Assembly (NCBI GenBank): GCA_032622095.1
Contig: CP136062.1
Span: 138,154,351 to 138,218,350, forward strand
Direction of reading: 5' to 3'
DNA: 64,000 bases
DNA from: Siphonodentalium dalli
Taxonomy: Eukaryota; Mollusca; Scaphopoda; Gadilida; Siphonodentaliidae
Part shown: positions 1 through 11,763 of the stretch, in pieces
Layout of the letters: every line of letters starts with the position of its first letter
How positions within the stretch are numbered: position 1 is the stretch's first letter
Translations under genes and position numbers: made by a program
The notes under the pieces: generated by a model
Seen by the model: only the letters and a program-made list of their open reading frames with translations
What the model was told of the DNA's origin: nothing
Databases searched by the model: none

Positions 1-977
1 ACATGTTGAACTGCAGCAATCTTACTTATTCATTATCCACACACAACGATTTTAGTTGCTTAATTATAAATCGTTCAGCATCTTAGAGCACCATACCTAA
101 CGTGTAATAAAACGGAGAATCCGTTCCACCCACCACCCCCTTCCAATACACCCCTCCATCTTCGCCTTCTTTCTCTTATTCACCTCTTATTCTTAATACC
201 CAAAAAATCCCAGAACCCACGTAATACCCGAATTATCTACCTACTCTCCGGTCCCAATACTAACGTATAATCCCAGGATGATTCATATATATATTAGAGG
301 GGCCCTTGATGATACATGGGGAGAACGACACCCGAAAAGCCATGTGCTTACTGTCTTTCTCCCTTTCTACCAGATATATAACAAATATTCATATCCATTA
401 TAACAATTCCTTATGTATTTCCACGTTCAGTGCAGCTTATGTAACATCATTATATATTTGGTGGATGAATAAACAATGTTTAAACCAAGTTTACTTATCA
501 CCTCGTTAGCTTTGGTAAATAACCATTTTATATATGCACGTTGTCGTTCATGTCCCGGCACCATAATTATGTATGAGTTTCGATGATGAAACTCTTGCAA
601 ATTATACCGTGCAAACTTTCGAGTTTGTAGCTGTACGCTTATTGAATGATCCGTTTACGCTTATAAAACGATATACAGGCATAGAATCACATACATAACA
701 TAACACAATTGAGTTATCGCTCGTTCACCAACTTGTTACTCGTCAAAGAACGAACACCAGAGGAAAGGATAGCAAATATTTGACCACAATTACAGCTATT
801 TTAACTCTCTGAAAATTATTCGTGCGGGTCGAATTCGATCAGTTCGTGAGCCCTATTATACACTTCGGATATTATGTGCAAATGACCCACATAATAGTTC
901 TTTTCTCCCAACAACATTTGTACTTTAGATAGGATTTCACAACATATTGTTACGTTGTGACAATTTTTTTTAATTTC
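1..977. other. No gene recognised; AT-rich flank
   Basis: Short unsupported open frames only. The first 250 bases are pyrimidine-rich on the + strand. No repeat shared with the rest of the window was noticed. Confidence 0.5.
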
Positions 978-981
978 TTAA

Positions 982-1432
982 AGGTACTCAATCCGATCAG
1001 ACGCTCCTAAATTACTATTCCGTTGGCTTCGGGGGTAAAAAATATTTGATTCGAGTCGAGGAATCCACTCATCAAAGCTCAGAGTGATCAGATATCGATT
1101 TTTGAAGTTTGTTATTTCTCGAGATGTGTAATAATATGTGGCCCAGAAACACGTGGTCAAACGGAGGTTCTCGGACAGAAGATGGATAACTCTAAAATCA
1201 AGTGGTAATACGGTCAAATTTCGTGATACTTTAGTGATAATGCGGCCATATTTTGTTGAACAAAATGTTGATATATAACAAGTTTTGGGAAATTTGATAC
1301 CATAATTGACAGTCGTTAGCATTATTTTGTTGCAATCAATCGATTCTGATAACTAAAGCGTATTTTGAAGAATTGTTGTTGTTGTTGTTGTATCTTGATG
1401 GTGTGGGGACCGTCTGATCGGATTGAGTACCT
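982..1432. mobile_element. TTAA-flanked MITE, family A copy 1
   Basis: A non-autonomous DNA transposon of 451 bp bounded by TTAA on both sides (978-981 and 1433-1436). The termini are perfect inverted repeats of at least 22 bp beginning AGGTACTCAATCCGATCAGA. A (GTT)n run lies near the right end (about 1376-1391). The same interior text recurs at 38224-38590 and 56284-56976, again between TTAA sites. TTAA is the target duplicated by piggyBac-type transposases, although the terminal AGG differs from the usual piggyBac CCC. No coding capacity; the open frames on the minus strand here are not conserved between copies. Confidence 0.85.
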
Positions 1433-1436
1433 TTAA

Positions 1437-1984
1437 TCGAGAAGTCTTCTTCGTTCCCGTGACACTTATATGCCACACGACTTCCAACATTGACCAGCTG
1501 TAGGTATTTAGATATATTTTAGACGCTTCGTGCTCTTGTGAAATGTAACCGGAGAACATCTCGTTCTGTTTTAACCCATTAAAAGTTACATGGATATTCG
1601 TGCCGATCCTTGCTATATTGTCATTGTTTCATCTGGGTGTACAATCGGCCAATACTGTTAAAATTTTAAACTATACATCCCTACACACGAATGCATGGGA
1701 ATCCATATGTTTATCGGCCTATATGATCTATCATCACTGCAAATGACGAATATACATGGTAATGTACATGTATATTTAGAAAACTGGGTTGGGGATTCCG
1801 TTTGTGAATGAAATGCAGGTTATTCGGTGTTGGCTCAATACCACATGTATATACCCGTGTTCAAACTTATATAAGAGCATATATATGGGATGTTTTGGTG
1901 GTCAGATATCCTTTTTCAAAGGAACCAGGTTTACCAGGTTTCTATACGCCCGCTTGAAGAAGAAAAAACGGTCGTGTTATGTAA
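1437..1984. other. No feature recognised
   Basis: AT-rich unique-looking sequence with no supported gene or repeat structure. Confidence 0.45.
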
Positions 1985-2320
1985 TCAGTCCGTCCGTCCG
2001 TCGTTCCGTTAACATTTTGGTTCTCGACCGATAACTCTAGTTTGGATTATTTGATCTGAACCAATGTTGGTATGTGTATTTCCCAGCTAAAATGCAGGCC
2101 AATTTCGAATATCGGTTCCGTCCAATTGGTTTTACATGAGTTACGGCCCTTTTTCGACTGAGTATTTGACCGATTTGTTCGTCCGTTTACATTTTTGGTT
2201 TCCGACCGATAACTCAAGTTTGGATTATTTGATCTGAACCAAATTTCGTATGTGTAGTTCCCGGCTAAAAATACAGGCCAAGTTCGAATATGGGTTCTGT
2301 CCAATTTTATATTTTATTAC
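1985..2320. repeat. 178-bp tandem repeat, about two copies
   Basis: The text around TTTGGATTATTTGATCTGAA at 2041 recurs at 2219, a period of 178 bp. Each unit holds a CCGATAACTC word, then the ATTTGATCTGAACC word, then a GCAGGCC/ACAGGCC word and TTCGAATATGGGTTC. A diverged relative with a different period is at 11330-11660. It is probably part of a dispersed repeat rather than a gene. Confidence 0.75.
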
Positions 2321-2711
2321 ATGATCCTACCCTTATTCAATTCAGTAAACCCATTCTATAAATTGTGATATTAAACGTTCGTTTAATAACAGGAAATAGT
2401 GCCAGGTGACCCTTGACTTCCGGTTTATCGTCTGTTTACATTCCGTATGCTACGTCTCAAAATACCATGGCTTCCAATATTTTTCCAACAAAACTCTAAC
2501 GAATGAAGAGTTTGAAAAGTTATTTAATTAAATATACGCCATTAAATGCGCGAGTCTTTATTTATCAGGGACTATTTCTTTACGCGGGCAAACAATGCAT
2601 AGTTACGTGAAACGTCACCACAGGCCTTATGTAAGCCGATGTTAGTTTGCACGTCCCATTTGTTGATTTAAGTATGTTTTATCGAGGTTTTGGATCATGC
2701 AATAAATAGAA

Positions 2712-2844
2712 TCTACAACTAGTCCCCAGTTTATGTCGGAATTTACAAAACTCGTCCAGTAAATTAGGTATTGACCTCGCCAAAGATTTGGCCCAGACAT
2801 AATTTACTGGACTCGTTTTATAAATTCCGCTATAAAATTGTAGA
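2712..2844. repeat. Inverted repeat (hairpin), ~55-bp arms
   Basis: The left arm from 2712 (TCTACAACT... GTCCAGTAAATTA) is repeated in inverse at 2790-2844 with a few mismatches, giving a stem of roughly 55 bp and a short loop. Probably a small MITE; no target duplication was assigned. Confidence 0.65.
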
Positions 2845-3920
2845 TTGTCTATGGGGTCGTATATACCAATTTGTGATTTCCGCGGACAGCTGACCTCCAC
2901 TCAAGTTGTGCTCATTCGAACATAGATATACTTGTGCTTAGAATAATACATTTTCGCTATAGGTTTTGATGCCGTGGTCAATAATTGTCTATATATTCAT
3001 TAAAGTGACATATTAGTATAACTAAACATACAGTAATCGTTCACTTGTGTTGTGTCCCACGGAGAAAATATGTTGGCAATACACGAACTACTTATATGTG
3101 TGTTAATTTACGCATTGAAATACATAGAAGGACAATTCGAGCTGCCTTTTCACTTCTATGTATAGAGTTCCTCGCTAGTGTTATGTCACTCATTTCTATG
3201 CGGTTCATGGGAAACAAAGTTTAATCATTTCTATCACTTGGTACGTCTTTTCAGAGTAAGTACATGGTGTCCGTATGAAACTATAGTGCGTATATTTATT
3301 GACATACTGTGATCCCCAAAAAGCGACAAAAGCGAGAAATTAATTACTAAATTTAATTATTTGTTATTCGAACAAGTTATGCCGCTTTAAAATCAAGAGC
3401 AAAAATCAGAGGTCGTTGCCCACTAATTAATTGCCCTGCTGTAAACATAACTGCCCACTTAAACAGACGTGAAGGCGTTGGAAAACAAGGGGTAGTATTG
3501 GTTATACACGTGAATACACATGCATGCACTCATTACAACGAGATTAGGGAGACCATAAATCACACTCTGAACGCTGAAATGCGAGAATCATCGAGATTTT
3601 ATGCCCGCTTGTCCAGATGGCAGAGTTTGATCACAATCCACCCAATACACAGCCGAGATAAACACTACGAGAATATAACGCTGCAAATCTCTAAAGCGCT
3701 ACAGTTTTAAGGGAACGGTTCATTGGGTCTAATCCCCCAACTCCGTTTTAAAAATCGCTCCTTATAATTAAAGATGATTGTTTATTGATATAGCTACCGG
3801 CCATTTAATTTGAACATGCAAGTTTTCCTACTGGCACCTCAAGCTTTCCAACTGTTGGAAATTTCCAACCTAACACCCCTATCAGGCTATAAGTTATATG
3901 GTTGCAACATTCAGGGTTGG
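2845..3920. other. No gene recognised
   Basis: AT-rich sequence. The 70-codon open frame at 3498-3710 shows no recognisable motif and I do not support it. Confidence 0.45.
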
Positions 3921-3924
3921 GGCG

Positions 3925-4080
3925 ATTACATGCCAATGTAATCGATTACGATTACAATTACTTTTGATTTACATGATTACGATTACGATTACTGATTACA
4001 TTTTTTTCAATTACGATTACAATTACAATTACTTTAGTAAATGTAATCGATTACTTTTCGATTACATCTGATTACAATTG
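3925..4080. repeat. Degenerate GATTAC-type hexamer tract
   Basis: About 155 bp dominated by GATTAC, AATTAC and the reverse words GTAATC. The tract changes orientation, with GTAATCGATTAC junctions at several points, so it can fold on itself. Such tracts often form ends of transposable elements, but nothing adjacent identifies one. Confidence 0.75.
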
Positions 4081-4257
4081 TTAGTTTCCAACCATTATGA
4101 TCGCATAGGAATCAATAATGAAATAAATCAAATTAAATTATCAAATTTGATTGAATAAAAACATCACTACATGGAAACAAGAAACGACTGAAACAATAGA
4201 ATGAAGCAAGCAATAAACACATAGACTTTTAACATTTACATGTATTGGTGATTTTTG

Positions 4258-4318
4258 GACCGATATGGTCATCATTTAAAAATGTTGCCAACATTTTTAA
4301 ATGATGACCATATCGGTC
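4258..4318. repeat. 61-bp near-perfect palindrome
   Basis: GACCGATATGGTCATCATTT at 4258 is matched in inverse up to 4318, with the centre at GTTGCCAAC. A compact snap-back structure, probably the core of a small MITE. Confidence 0.8.
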
Positions 4319-4369
4319 AAAAAATTTGACTGCACGGGTGAACTCTGAGTTTTTTGTCAGACATCGGTG

Positions 4370-4860
4370 GATACAATGGATTCGACTCTCCATCAAGGTC
4401 CTGCATGCACTGAGCGGCTTCCAGTCCATTATTTGAGCGGGTCTCTACATTCTGATTCGGGTCGGCTGGAAGTGGTTTGGATTATCAAGTCGCTCCACCA
4501 GAACCCTCTGCTGGTCGTGGCTTGGTGGGACCGACCGGATTCCACTGGGCTGGGGCTAGCCAGAAGCCACAGAGCTGGATGACGATAAAAAAAGAACAAG
4601 ACCTCTTCACGCCACCACAGGGACGCCGATAGGAGAGCCAAGTGGAGACAGGAGAGAGCTGAGAGACGCCCAGTTCCCTCCCACTTGGTATTCGAGAAAT
4701 ATTAACAGCTCATCACCAGCGGAAACGACTGGAACGCAATAGCCAACCAAAGATAAAAACTGGGGGTTCCAGCATCAACGGCAGCTACCAACAACCACCA
4801 CAACAACAACACTGAATGTTCCACCGCAGCTCCTCCTCCGTTACAAACTGCTCCACCACC
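4370..4860. other. GC-richer island of unknown nature
   Basis: Base composition rises clearly above the neighbours between about 4370 and 4860, then falls to AT-rich DNA and a poly-C run. Open frames on both strands cover part of it (4367-4582 plus, 4429-4641 minus). None shows a motif I recognise. It could be a decayed exon or transposon fragment; I cannot choose. Confidence 0.35.
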
Positions 4861-4967
4861 AAACAAAACACGAAGAAAAAAATATATTTATATTTTATCA
4901 TTTATTGTCTAATTTTGTTTTATGAATTCTTTAAATTAAGGCAATCATATGAAGGAAAGCGCGTATT

Positions 4968-4983
4968 CCCCCCCCCCCCCCCC
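4968..4983 (+). repeat. Poly-C run
   Basis: Sixteen consecutive C residues; a replication or sequencing-error hotspot. Confidence 0.9.
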
Positions 4984-6381
4984 TCAACTAACAAATTACG
5001 CCTGACCTGATTAGAGGTAATTGCCCGCGATTTAGTGGTTCAGTTCCGACAGTATGACAAACTTTCATGCACCGATTGGTGTGTATTGGTGTAGTCAGGG
5101 ATAGAAGATTCGAATAAAATTCCACTCTAGCTACCCTATTATGCTTACCAAATTATAAAGAAGAACATTAGTCCCGCATGCCCTTCATAATGCATTGTTA
5201 GCCATTAATGTATAGCATCAGCATAAATACTTCATAAAATCGCGTGTTTAAATACCGGACTCGGGGGACGGGGAATGGAATGTCTGTATTAATGACATTT
5301 AATGGCAAATTATAGGCGAAATCATGCTTGATCCTTTATATTTCGTATATATGTGCATATATACATGGTCAATTAGCTGCTCCATCATCGACAGGTGAAT
5401 GGGGATTAGCCGGTAATAAATACAGCGACATGAACATGCTTACACGAATATACACTCCATGACACACAGTAGTAACTCAGTGCAAGTTTATGTGATATAC
5501 TGAAAATTTAACTAGCTCTGTATCCAAACACATTCCTAAGTGGTTTCATGTGAATAAACGCACATACAATGTTTATAAGACGATCACGACATTTAATTTT
5601 CCGAAGCATTGCTTGGGCGGCAACAAAAATTCGCCATTGCCTTCGCTTTTGTCACATTCCGGGCATTAACCTATGTACAGTCCAAGTTTCCTTCGACGCA
5701 AACCATCTAGTGAAATTGGTAGATATAATACTGATTTACGTCGAAATATGGTTGCCTCACTCTTCTATAGCAGACTTTAAGCGTAATTCACCCGCTCATC
5801 TAAAATAACCCGGCGACGGTAATAAAAGGTTACAATTGTGAAATTAACCCGATTTATTCCACAGAAAACATTATATTTATTCTGACCTCCAAGAAGTAAC
5901 TATTTAATGTGAAAAATATATTTTTTCACAATGTTTCTATAACTTCAAAAGAATGCGTACTCATTTGACCTCGCGAACTTCGTAACAGTTCGGGTTTTAT
6001 CTCGACGTAAACACACAGATGAATAGTGATGTTACTCCCAATTACACGGTATATTAATACGTAATTTAACACAAACGTTCGATTATAATACATCAGTATG
6101 ACCGTGAGATATGATACTTTCCGACCAATAGATGTAGAATTGTGTACTGATTTGTATGATAAAGTCGATTAAAATTGACGAAAAATCCCGCCACTGGATC
6201 TGGGCGTAAAGTCCACCATTGAAGATTAAGGCAACCGTCATTCGACGTTAACCAGAACTATCCCTACCGATTTCACTAGCTGGTTTATGTAGAAGTGAAC
6301 TTGGGCTACAATATAGATCGATACATACACGAAATATGTTCTACTCACTATATAGAGAGTATTAAATTACAGAGCAGTATC
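4984..6381. other. No gene recognised
   Basis: AT-rich sequence; open frames here (such as 5569-5808) carry no motif that I can identify. Confidence 0.45.
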
Positions 6382-6502
6382 GACGATTACGTGAAATAAT
6401 TCACGAGGGGTGCCGGGCCTGGTAAAACCCGAATGAGCTGAGCGGACGAGGGTGTTACCAATGACACTGATTCCCCGAGTGAATTATGTCACGTAATCAT
6501 CG
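6382..6502. repeat. Inverted repeat around a GC-rich 75-bp core
   Basis: CGATTACGTGAAATAATTCAC near 6383 reappears in inverse at 6479-6502. The enclosed segment is GC-richer than its surroundings (GGGGTGCCGGGCCTGG). This is a small stem-loop element; I checked the core by eye for a hammerhead-like CTGATGA/GAAA pair and did not find one. Confidence 0.6.
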
Positions 6503-7899
6503 AAACCAATTGATTACTCTATTTATTACACACTTTCCATCACTAAAGGCGATACTTATAAAGTTAATATTTCACAAAGCAGTCCCAGTTCAGCTGATCG
6601 CGGCGATCACCCGGGACGTAATTCATAGGTATGACATTATCACTTTTAATTCACTGAGAAATCCTTATAAATCACGACTAAGTGTGTAATAAATAATAAT
6701 AATGCATCAGAAGGACATGTCTAAATTATAGCAATTCGTTATAGCTTTCTTCAACTTTAGCACGGAAGTGAGGCAGGCGCTCTTTTTACAACTAACAGAG
6801 AAACAGATAAAAGCAATCATTTGGCGGACTGAAGCCTGAAATTATACTCGCCTTGGTTACACCTCGGTCAGGTTTCGGGGATCAAACTATAGGTCGATGA
6901 ATCGCCCAATAACCGTATACTGACTGTATATGCCATAAACAAATACATTCAGGCCATAACATTTAGAACATAATCGACTTTTCTTCAAAATGGAAACATA
7001 AAAAGCATTCCTGAAAAATATGGTCTATTCATGAGAAAGAGCGTTTTCTCACTTATGTGTGAACAACTGGAAATTTCGAACATTAGGCAAGATTTTTCAG
7101 AGTATGTCAAGCGTGAAGACGATATTTCGTGTATTTATATCAGGAGAAATAACTTGGAGGTTCCACACTATCCATGTCCGCAAAAGAGCGTTGGATTCAC
7201 ACAGATAATATCTCAAAGTCCGAATATACGTAGTTCGTGTATTTATTAACTGTTATTTTAAATCTTCGTATAGCGTGTCAACGGTAAATAATTATAATCG
7301 GTTGAGTCATGACAATCATTTGGCAATTTAAATGAATCCACAGTAAGCTTTAAACGATCAGAATGCCATTAAGTTGGGACTCTGGGGTCTCAACTAACAT
7401 ATATAAAATCCGATTAGTTCGCAAATTCCACACTATAAACGGGCAAACAATGTGTGCTTTTTCTTGAGGTTTGGAATGTCCATTCATGATCAAAAGGATT
7501 GTGTCGTATTCTTATCTATGCCACTGTATAAAAGTTAAATATCAATGACTGAGCAATTTAAAATATATTGACGAAATAACTAACACGAATAATCCTGAAG
7601 TAAATAAGTAGATGGCTGTACAAACAGAAATGATTGCCGTGTTGGGGACTTTGAACTATTAGGAATAAATTGTGGTTTGAATGTTCAGTTGGTCCGGTTT
7701 AAACCCTCGACAAGAAACAATATATTATATACACAGGCACTGGATCTGAATGTAATATTAAGATGGTGCGAGGGTGACCAATTATTCCAACTTCACAGAA
7801 ATATCAGTTCCTCAGCTGGAAATTTGAGATGTTGAGTCTATTGATTTACATTTATAGTAAACTGGAGATAATATTATCCGATTATTATGTGGCATGCCT
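6503..7899. other. No gene recognised
   Basis: AT-rich low-copy sequence with only short unsupported frames. Confidence 0.45.
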
Positions 7900-7903
7900 T
7901 TAA

Positions 7904-8088
7904 CCCTTTCTTGACGAGAGATGCGCTGGTGCAGCATTAAATATCATGTGCCAGTGCGTTATCTTATGTATGCGAGTCGCCCATAGGGAGCTTCGCATAA
8001 ATAATATAATGCACTGGCTTTCAATGTCAAGGTAAATATTGTTAGGCCACTGCATGCTCTGATATATGCGAGTCTACATATGGAAGGG
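7904..8088. mobile_element. Diverged piggyBac-like MITE, family B
   Basis: TTAACCCTTT at the left and AAGGGTTAA at the right bound a 185-bp element (TTAA at 7900-7903 and 8089-8092). It contains a 67-bp imperfect palindrome at 7951-8017 with TATGCGAGTCG in its left arm. That palindrome is related in sequence and identical in length to those in the copies at 33891-34282 and 61698-62082. It appears to be an old, internally deleted family member. Confidence 0.75.
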
Positions 8089-8130
8089 TTAACAGAAGTA
8101 TATATATTTTTTTTTAAACCCACTAAACTA

Positions 8131-8343
8131 CAGTAATGCCCTAATTAATCGACTTCTTAACCAGAGCAGAATTATGGGTAACTTTTCAGGATTTAGTCGG
8201 AAATATGGCTTGTTGACATTCATCGGAAAGCTCTCGGCGAGAGCTTTCCGATGAATGGCAACAAGCCATATTTCCGACTAAATCCTAAAAAGTTACCCAT
8301 AATTTTGCTGTGGTTAAGAAGTCGATTAATTAGGGCATTACTG
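8131..8343. mobile_element. Tc1/mariner-type palindromic MITE, copy 1
   Basis: A 213-bp element that is almost entirely one palindrome. It starts CAGTAATGCCCTAATTAATC and ends with the inverse, flanked by TA on each side (8129-8130, 8344-8345). Terminal CAGT and a TA duplication are the hallmarks of Tc1/mariner insertions. The tip is GCTCTCGGCGAGAGC. A second copy with a different tip lies at 36262-36428. No coding capacity. Confidence 0.9.
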
Positions 8344-8345
8344 TA

Positions 8346-8942
8346 AGTCAAACTATAGTTGAAACGTTATGCATGGGAATCACAAAATTAGAAAACCGAT
8401 TGTATTTGATTTTATTTTATCAAATATATTCACGTTTGTAAAGGATATGGATCTTCTTTTGAAAACCAGGAAGTGTTGTTTCGAAGTAAGTGTGCAATAT
8501 TCCTTGAATATTATCTTAACTTGCAAAATAAACAGATTCTTGCACAAGATAAGTGCTATAGTTTTTCAACAAAGACATAACTTTATGTTTATATTGTAGC
8601 TGAAACAGGCTTCCTTTATTTCAAAATGCCAATTTGGTCACCCGTTTTACATCCCAATAAAACAGACCACCGTAACACGAACGTCCAAACTATTGACCTA
8701 ATCACTAAACGCGGTCGGCAGAACACTTGGGCCTGCAACTGCATCTCGAGCTAGTTATTTATATTGATCACGGGATCGTTGCTAGGTGCTTGAAAATCTG
8801 ATATTGGGTTGTCTTAAAGTGCTGCATGGGCTAGTCTCATATACTCGGCATATTTTGTGAAAATAAATAATAATTACATTCAGCTGAGTTATGGGAATAA
8901 CTCATCAAATAGCTATATAAATATAAGAAACTGATTGTAGTC
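8346..8942. other. No gene recognised
   Basis: AT-rich; the open frame at 8369-8599 has no recognisable domain. The words TTGAAAACC(A/G)GGAAGTGTTG at about 8460 recur near 39498, so part of this stretch is a dispersed repeat. Confidence 0.4.
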
Positions 8943-9041
8943 GGTGTGTGTTTCAAATGAGGGATACGGCGCTGTCATCGTTGGGCACACAATGTGTCCC
9001 AGCGACCACATCGCCCTATCCATCAATAACACACACACACC
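8943..9041. repeat. Inverted repeat, ~47-bp arms
   Basis: GGTGTGTGTTTCAAATGAGG at 8943 pairs with the segment ending at 9041 (CACACACACACC) around a CAATG centre, with scattered mismatches. Confidence 0.7.
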
Positions 9042-9259
9042 CCGCTATTAAGAGTTGCCAATCAACAGATAACCAAACGAATACAAATGCCACATTAAAC
9101 TCCGGTTTAACTTGGCCATTAATGTAGAGGCTTAAACGGCAGATGGCGAATCGGCTCTGTAGTCTGTACGTATGCGCAGGAATTTTGTCTTGGTATAGTG
9201 TTGCGTGTAAACAGTTTGAACGCAGGGGTGGATGTAGTGTATCATTTCACAATGAATAT

Positions 9260-9928
9260 GGGTGTGACTAAACACCGCCCGGACCAGCCCGGACCAGCCC
9301 GGGCCAGCCCGGACCAGCCCGGACCCCCCATATGGACTATATGAGTGATTTTAAGGGCAATATAAGTGAAGGGCTGGACCGGGATGTTCCGGGCTGGTCC
9401 GGGCTGTCAGCGTCGTTATCGGTAAACATAATCGGCGATGGCGGCATTTTGGGGGTTAATTGCCAGGCATTCGTGGGCGACTCGCCCTTGTATCTTCGTG
9501 AGTGTAGTCGAGGGTAGTTCCACAACACATATGTATGGGGCTATTAGAAGTACGAGGACATTAAGGGGGTCCGGGCTGTGAGTTTGTTTATTGGGGGCGC
9601 AATTTTGTAATTCGGGCTGAATCTGGGAAGTGTAGGGGTTAATAAGCGGCACTTCCGTTTGACCTTGACCACTCTCCGTGCGTACTTGGGTTTCATTAAC
9701 ACCCTCGCACAGATATGAATACTAAAATCACACCTGGACGCAACAGGGGCGGTCCGGGCTGTTAGCTTCATTTCGCGGCGAAAATTTTCGCCGATGCCGG
9801 CATTGTGAGGGTTAATAGCGACCCTGAGTGGGTTTCCATGACACCACTTCACTTATATTGCCCTTAAAATCACTCATATAGTCCATATGGGGGGTCCGGG
9901 CTGGTCCGGGCGGTGTTTAGTCACACCG
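9260..9928. mobile_element. Foldback DNA transposon with 8-bp target duplication
   Basis: A 669-bp element with long terminal inverted repeats: 9260-9372 on the left and 9846-9928 on the right, both reading GGTGTGACTAAACACCGCCC inward. It is flanked by the 8-bp direct repeat ATGAATAT (9252-9259 and 9929-9936), a length typical of hAT-superfamily insertions. The left arm is longer because a 10-bp unit has expanded in it. The interior is GC-rich with three degenerate direct copies of a GGGCTGTNAG...GGGTTAAT module (starting near 9402, 9567 and 9752). No transposase is encoded; superfamily assignment rests on duplication length only. Confidence 0.85.
9281..9320 (+). repeat. 10-bp minisatellite in the left terminal repeat
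   Basis: Four copies of GGACCAGCCC (one with GGGCCAGCCC) in the left arm of the foldback element, against a single equivalent in the right arm. The asymmetry shows expansion after, or independently of, the opposite arm. Confidence 0.85.
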
Positions 9929-9936
9929 ATGAATAT

Positions 9937-10297
9937 TATATCATATAAACATTACACAATGAGTTTATGATATATTCATGAATAATCAGTGAAGCTTATT
10001 TCGAGTCAAAATATAATATTCGGTCTCTAAAATTGTGTCAGTATTCATAGCACAAGGTTGTATGCCATGCCTTAAATTCCAACCATACGGAATTCGCCAC
10101 AAACACTTTATATAGCTAAATAGGTTCCGGTTTGTTATAAGGGCATGCAATGAAATAATAAACTATAGACCATAATGGGTTTCTGTCCTCCCACTATCGC
10201 CCTAAAAAGCATGTTAAAATTCCACATTGCATTAGGAGCACATACTATAAATTAACCCGGATGTATCAGTTTACCTTGACATGCAACAATCGTGGGC
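9937..10297. other. No feature recognised
   Basis: AT-rich spacer between the foldback element and the 37-bp array. Confidence 0.45.
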
Positions 10298-10480
10298 ATT
10301 AAGTGATCTGGCTATGGTTAACTCTATCTTGGGAATTAAGTGATCTGGCTATGGTTAACTCTATCTTGGGCATTAAGTGATCTGGCTATGGTTAACTCTA
10401 TCTTGGGCATGAAGTGATCTGGCTATGGTTAACTCTATCTTGGGAATTAAGTGATCTGGCTATGGTTAACTCTATCTTGA
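10298..10480 (+). repeat. 37-bp tandem repeat, five copies
   Basis: Unit ATTAAGTGATCTGGCTATGG plus TTAACTCTATCTTGGGC. Copies differ at one or two positions, chiefly the last base (C/A), and one copy reads ATGAAG. There are no intervening spacers, so it is not CRISPR-like. An open frame running out of it (10414-10710) is a by-product of the repeat. Confidence 0.95.
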
Positions 10481-11329
10481 AGATGAGTCCTTGTTCCTGC
10501 CCTTCCTGCACAACAATCTCACACAAGTCACACGACGATAACCAACTATCTGAAGATTGTCTAAAATATAATGATCATTTTGTCACCTATCTTTGTCCAT
10601 TTGTTGACTCGTGTATTGTTGATACAATCCTCACACTTGAGAACATTTGTTTTTTTTCTCAAGCGTTGCCGCCTGCATGGTGTTTCTATCCGGGTCGCCA
10701 ATTCGCATAAACAATGCTGTAACCGGGTAAATTAAAAGTGTTCAAAAATGACCTCATATCATTGTACATTATGCAATCAACGTATTATTGGTTTGCATTT
10801 ATCACCCACGTGTACGTGGTATCGCCAAACCCGAGGGTATCACCAAACCCGAGAATTGCGATTTTTATAAATGAACATATCTTCCCTCAGATGTAGCAAA
10901 ATATCTCCCAGTTAAATGGTGATATCCACTATTCAAAACATAATTTCACAAAGCAGATTGTTCCCTCAATGGGATAGCGACCATAGCTTGCTCTCACCCC
11001 GATAAATTTTATAGAAATTCCGACTCATTTCCGATTTTTTCATAAATAGTAGACACTTTTTGACGCTAGGTAGTTCGCTTGAAATATAATTATCAGTCAT
11101 AGATGGCGGATAATGCGTGTATCAATAGAAAAATATATGTTTAATTAACCATAAAATTGTCTAGCCTGCAGAACGGTTCGCAAAATTCTATATGCGTCCA
11201 AGTGTGGGTACCCACCATCATTTTGGGTATCAACGTCGCAGATCGAGATGTCGTCAAACGCAGATCTGGGATGTCAAAGATGCGAATGATATACTTCACA
11301 TTTTGACCGTTTTGGTGTGTTGTTGACCA
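10481..11329. other. No gene recognised
   Basis: Includes a short tandem of the words TATCGCCAAACCCGAG / TATCACCAAACCCGAG near 10823-10855. Otherwise featureless. Confidence 0.45.
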
Positions 11330-11660
11330 CTTTAGTTTTAGTTATCTGATTGTTTTAAAATTTGGTATATTATTTCTCACATAAAATACATGTGGTCAAG
11401 ATCGAATTTGGGTTTTGTCCGCCTATTTTTGCCGGAGTTATGATCCTTGTCGACGTATAATTTGCCAAATATGTTTTTTTCCGGGTGATAACGTAAGTTA
11501 TAGTTATGCGATTGTTTTCAAATTTGGTATATGGATTACTAATATGAAAATGCAGGTCAACTTCGTATTTGGGATTGGTCCACCTATTTTCCCGGAGTTA
11601 TGATCCTTGTCGACTTAGATTTTCCCGAGTATTTTGGTTCCGGGTGATAACTTCATACAA
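11330..11660. repeat. ~162-bp tandem repeat, about two copies
   Basis: GGAGTTATGATCCTTGTCGAC occurs twice, as do TCCGGGTGATAAC and GTCAA(G/C)(A/T)TCG(A/T)ATTTGGG, about 162 bp apart. The order of motifs matches the 178-bp repeat at 1985-2320, so the two arrays are probably diverged members of one dispersed family. Confidence 0.75.
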
Positions 11661-11715
11661 ATAGAATCTGATTATTCTGGTGTCTAATCAAGTACAACTA
11701 TAGGTGTCTTAACAA

Positions 11716-11763
11716 CATAGACAGTTCCATAGACAGTTCCATAGACAGTTCCATAGACAGTTC
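11716..11763 (+). repeat. 12-bp tandem repeat, four copies
   Basis: Four perfect copies of CATAGACAGTTC. Confidence 0.95.

Noticed and set aside
6382-6502. Possible small self-cleaving ribozyme in the GC-rich core of an inverted repeat
   Set aside because: The core lacks a recognisable hammerhead catalytic arrangement by eye; a covariance-model search would be needed to say more.
10298-10480. CRISPR-like array
   Set aside because: 37-bp units are contiguous with no spacers, and the genome is eukaryotic; it is a minisatellite.
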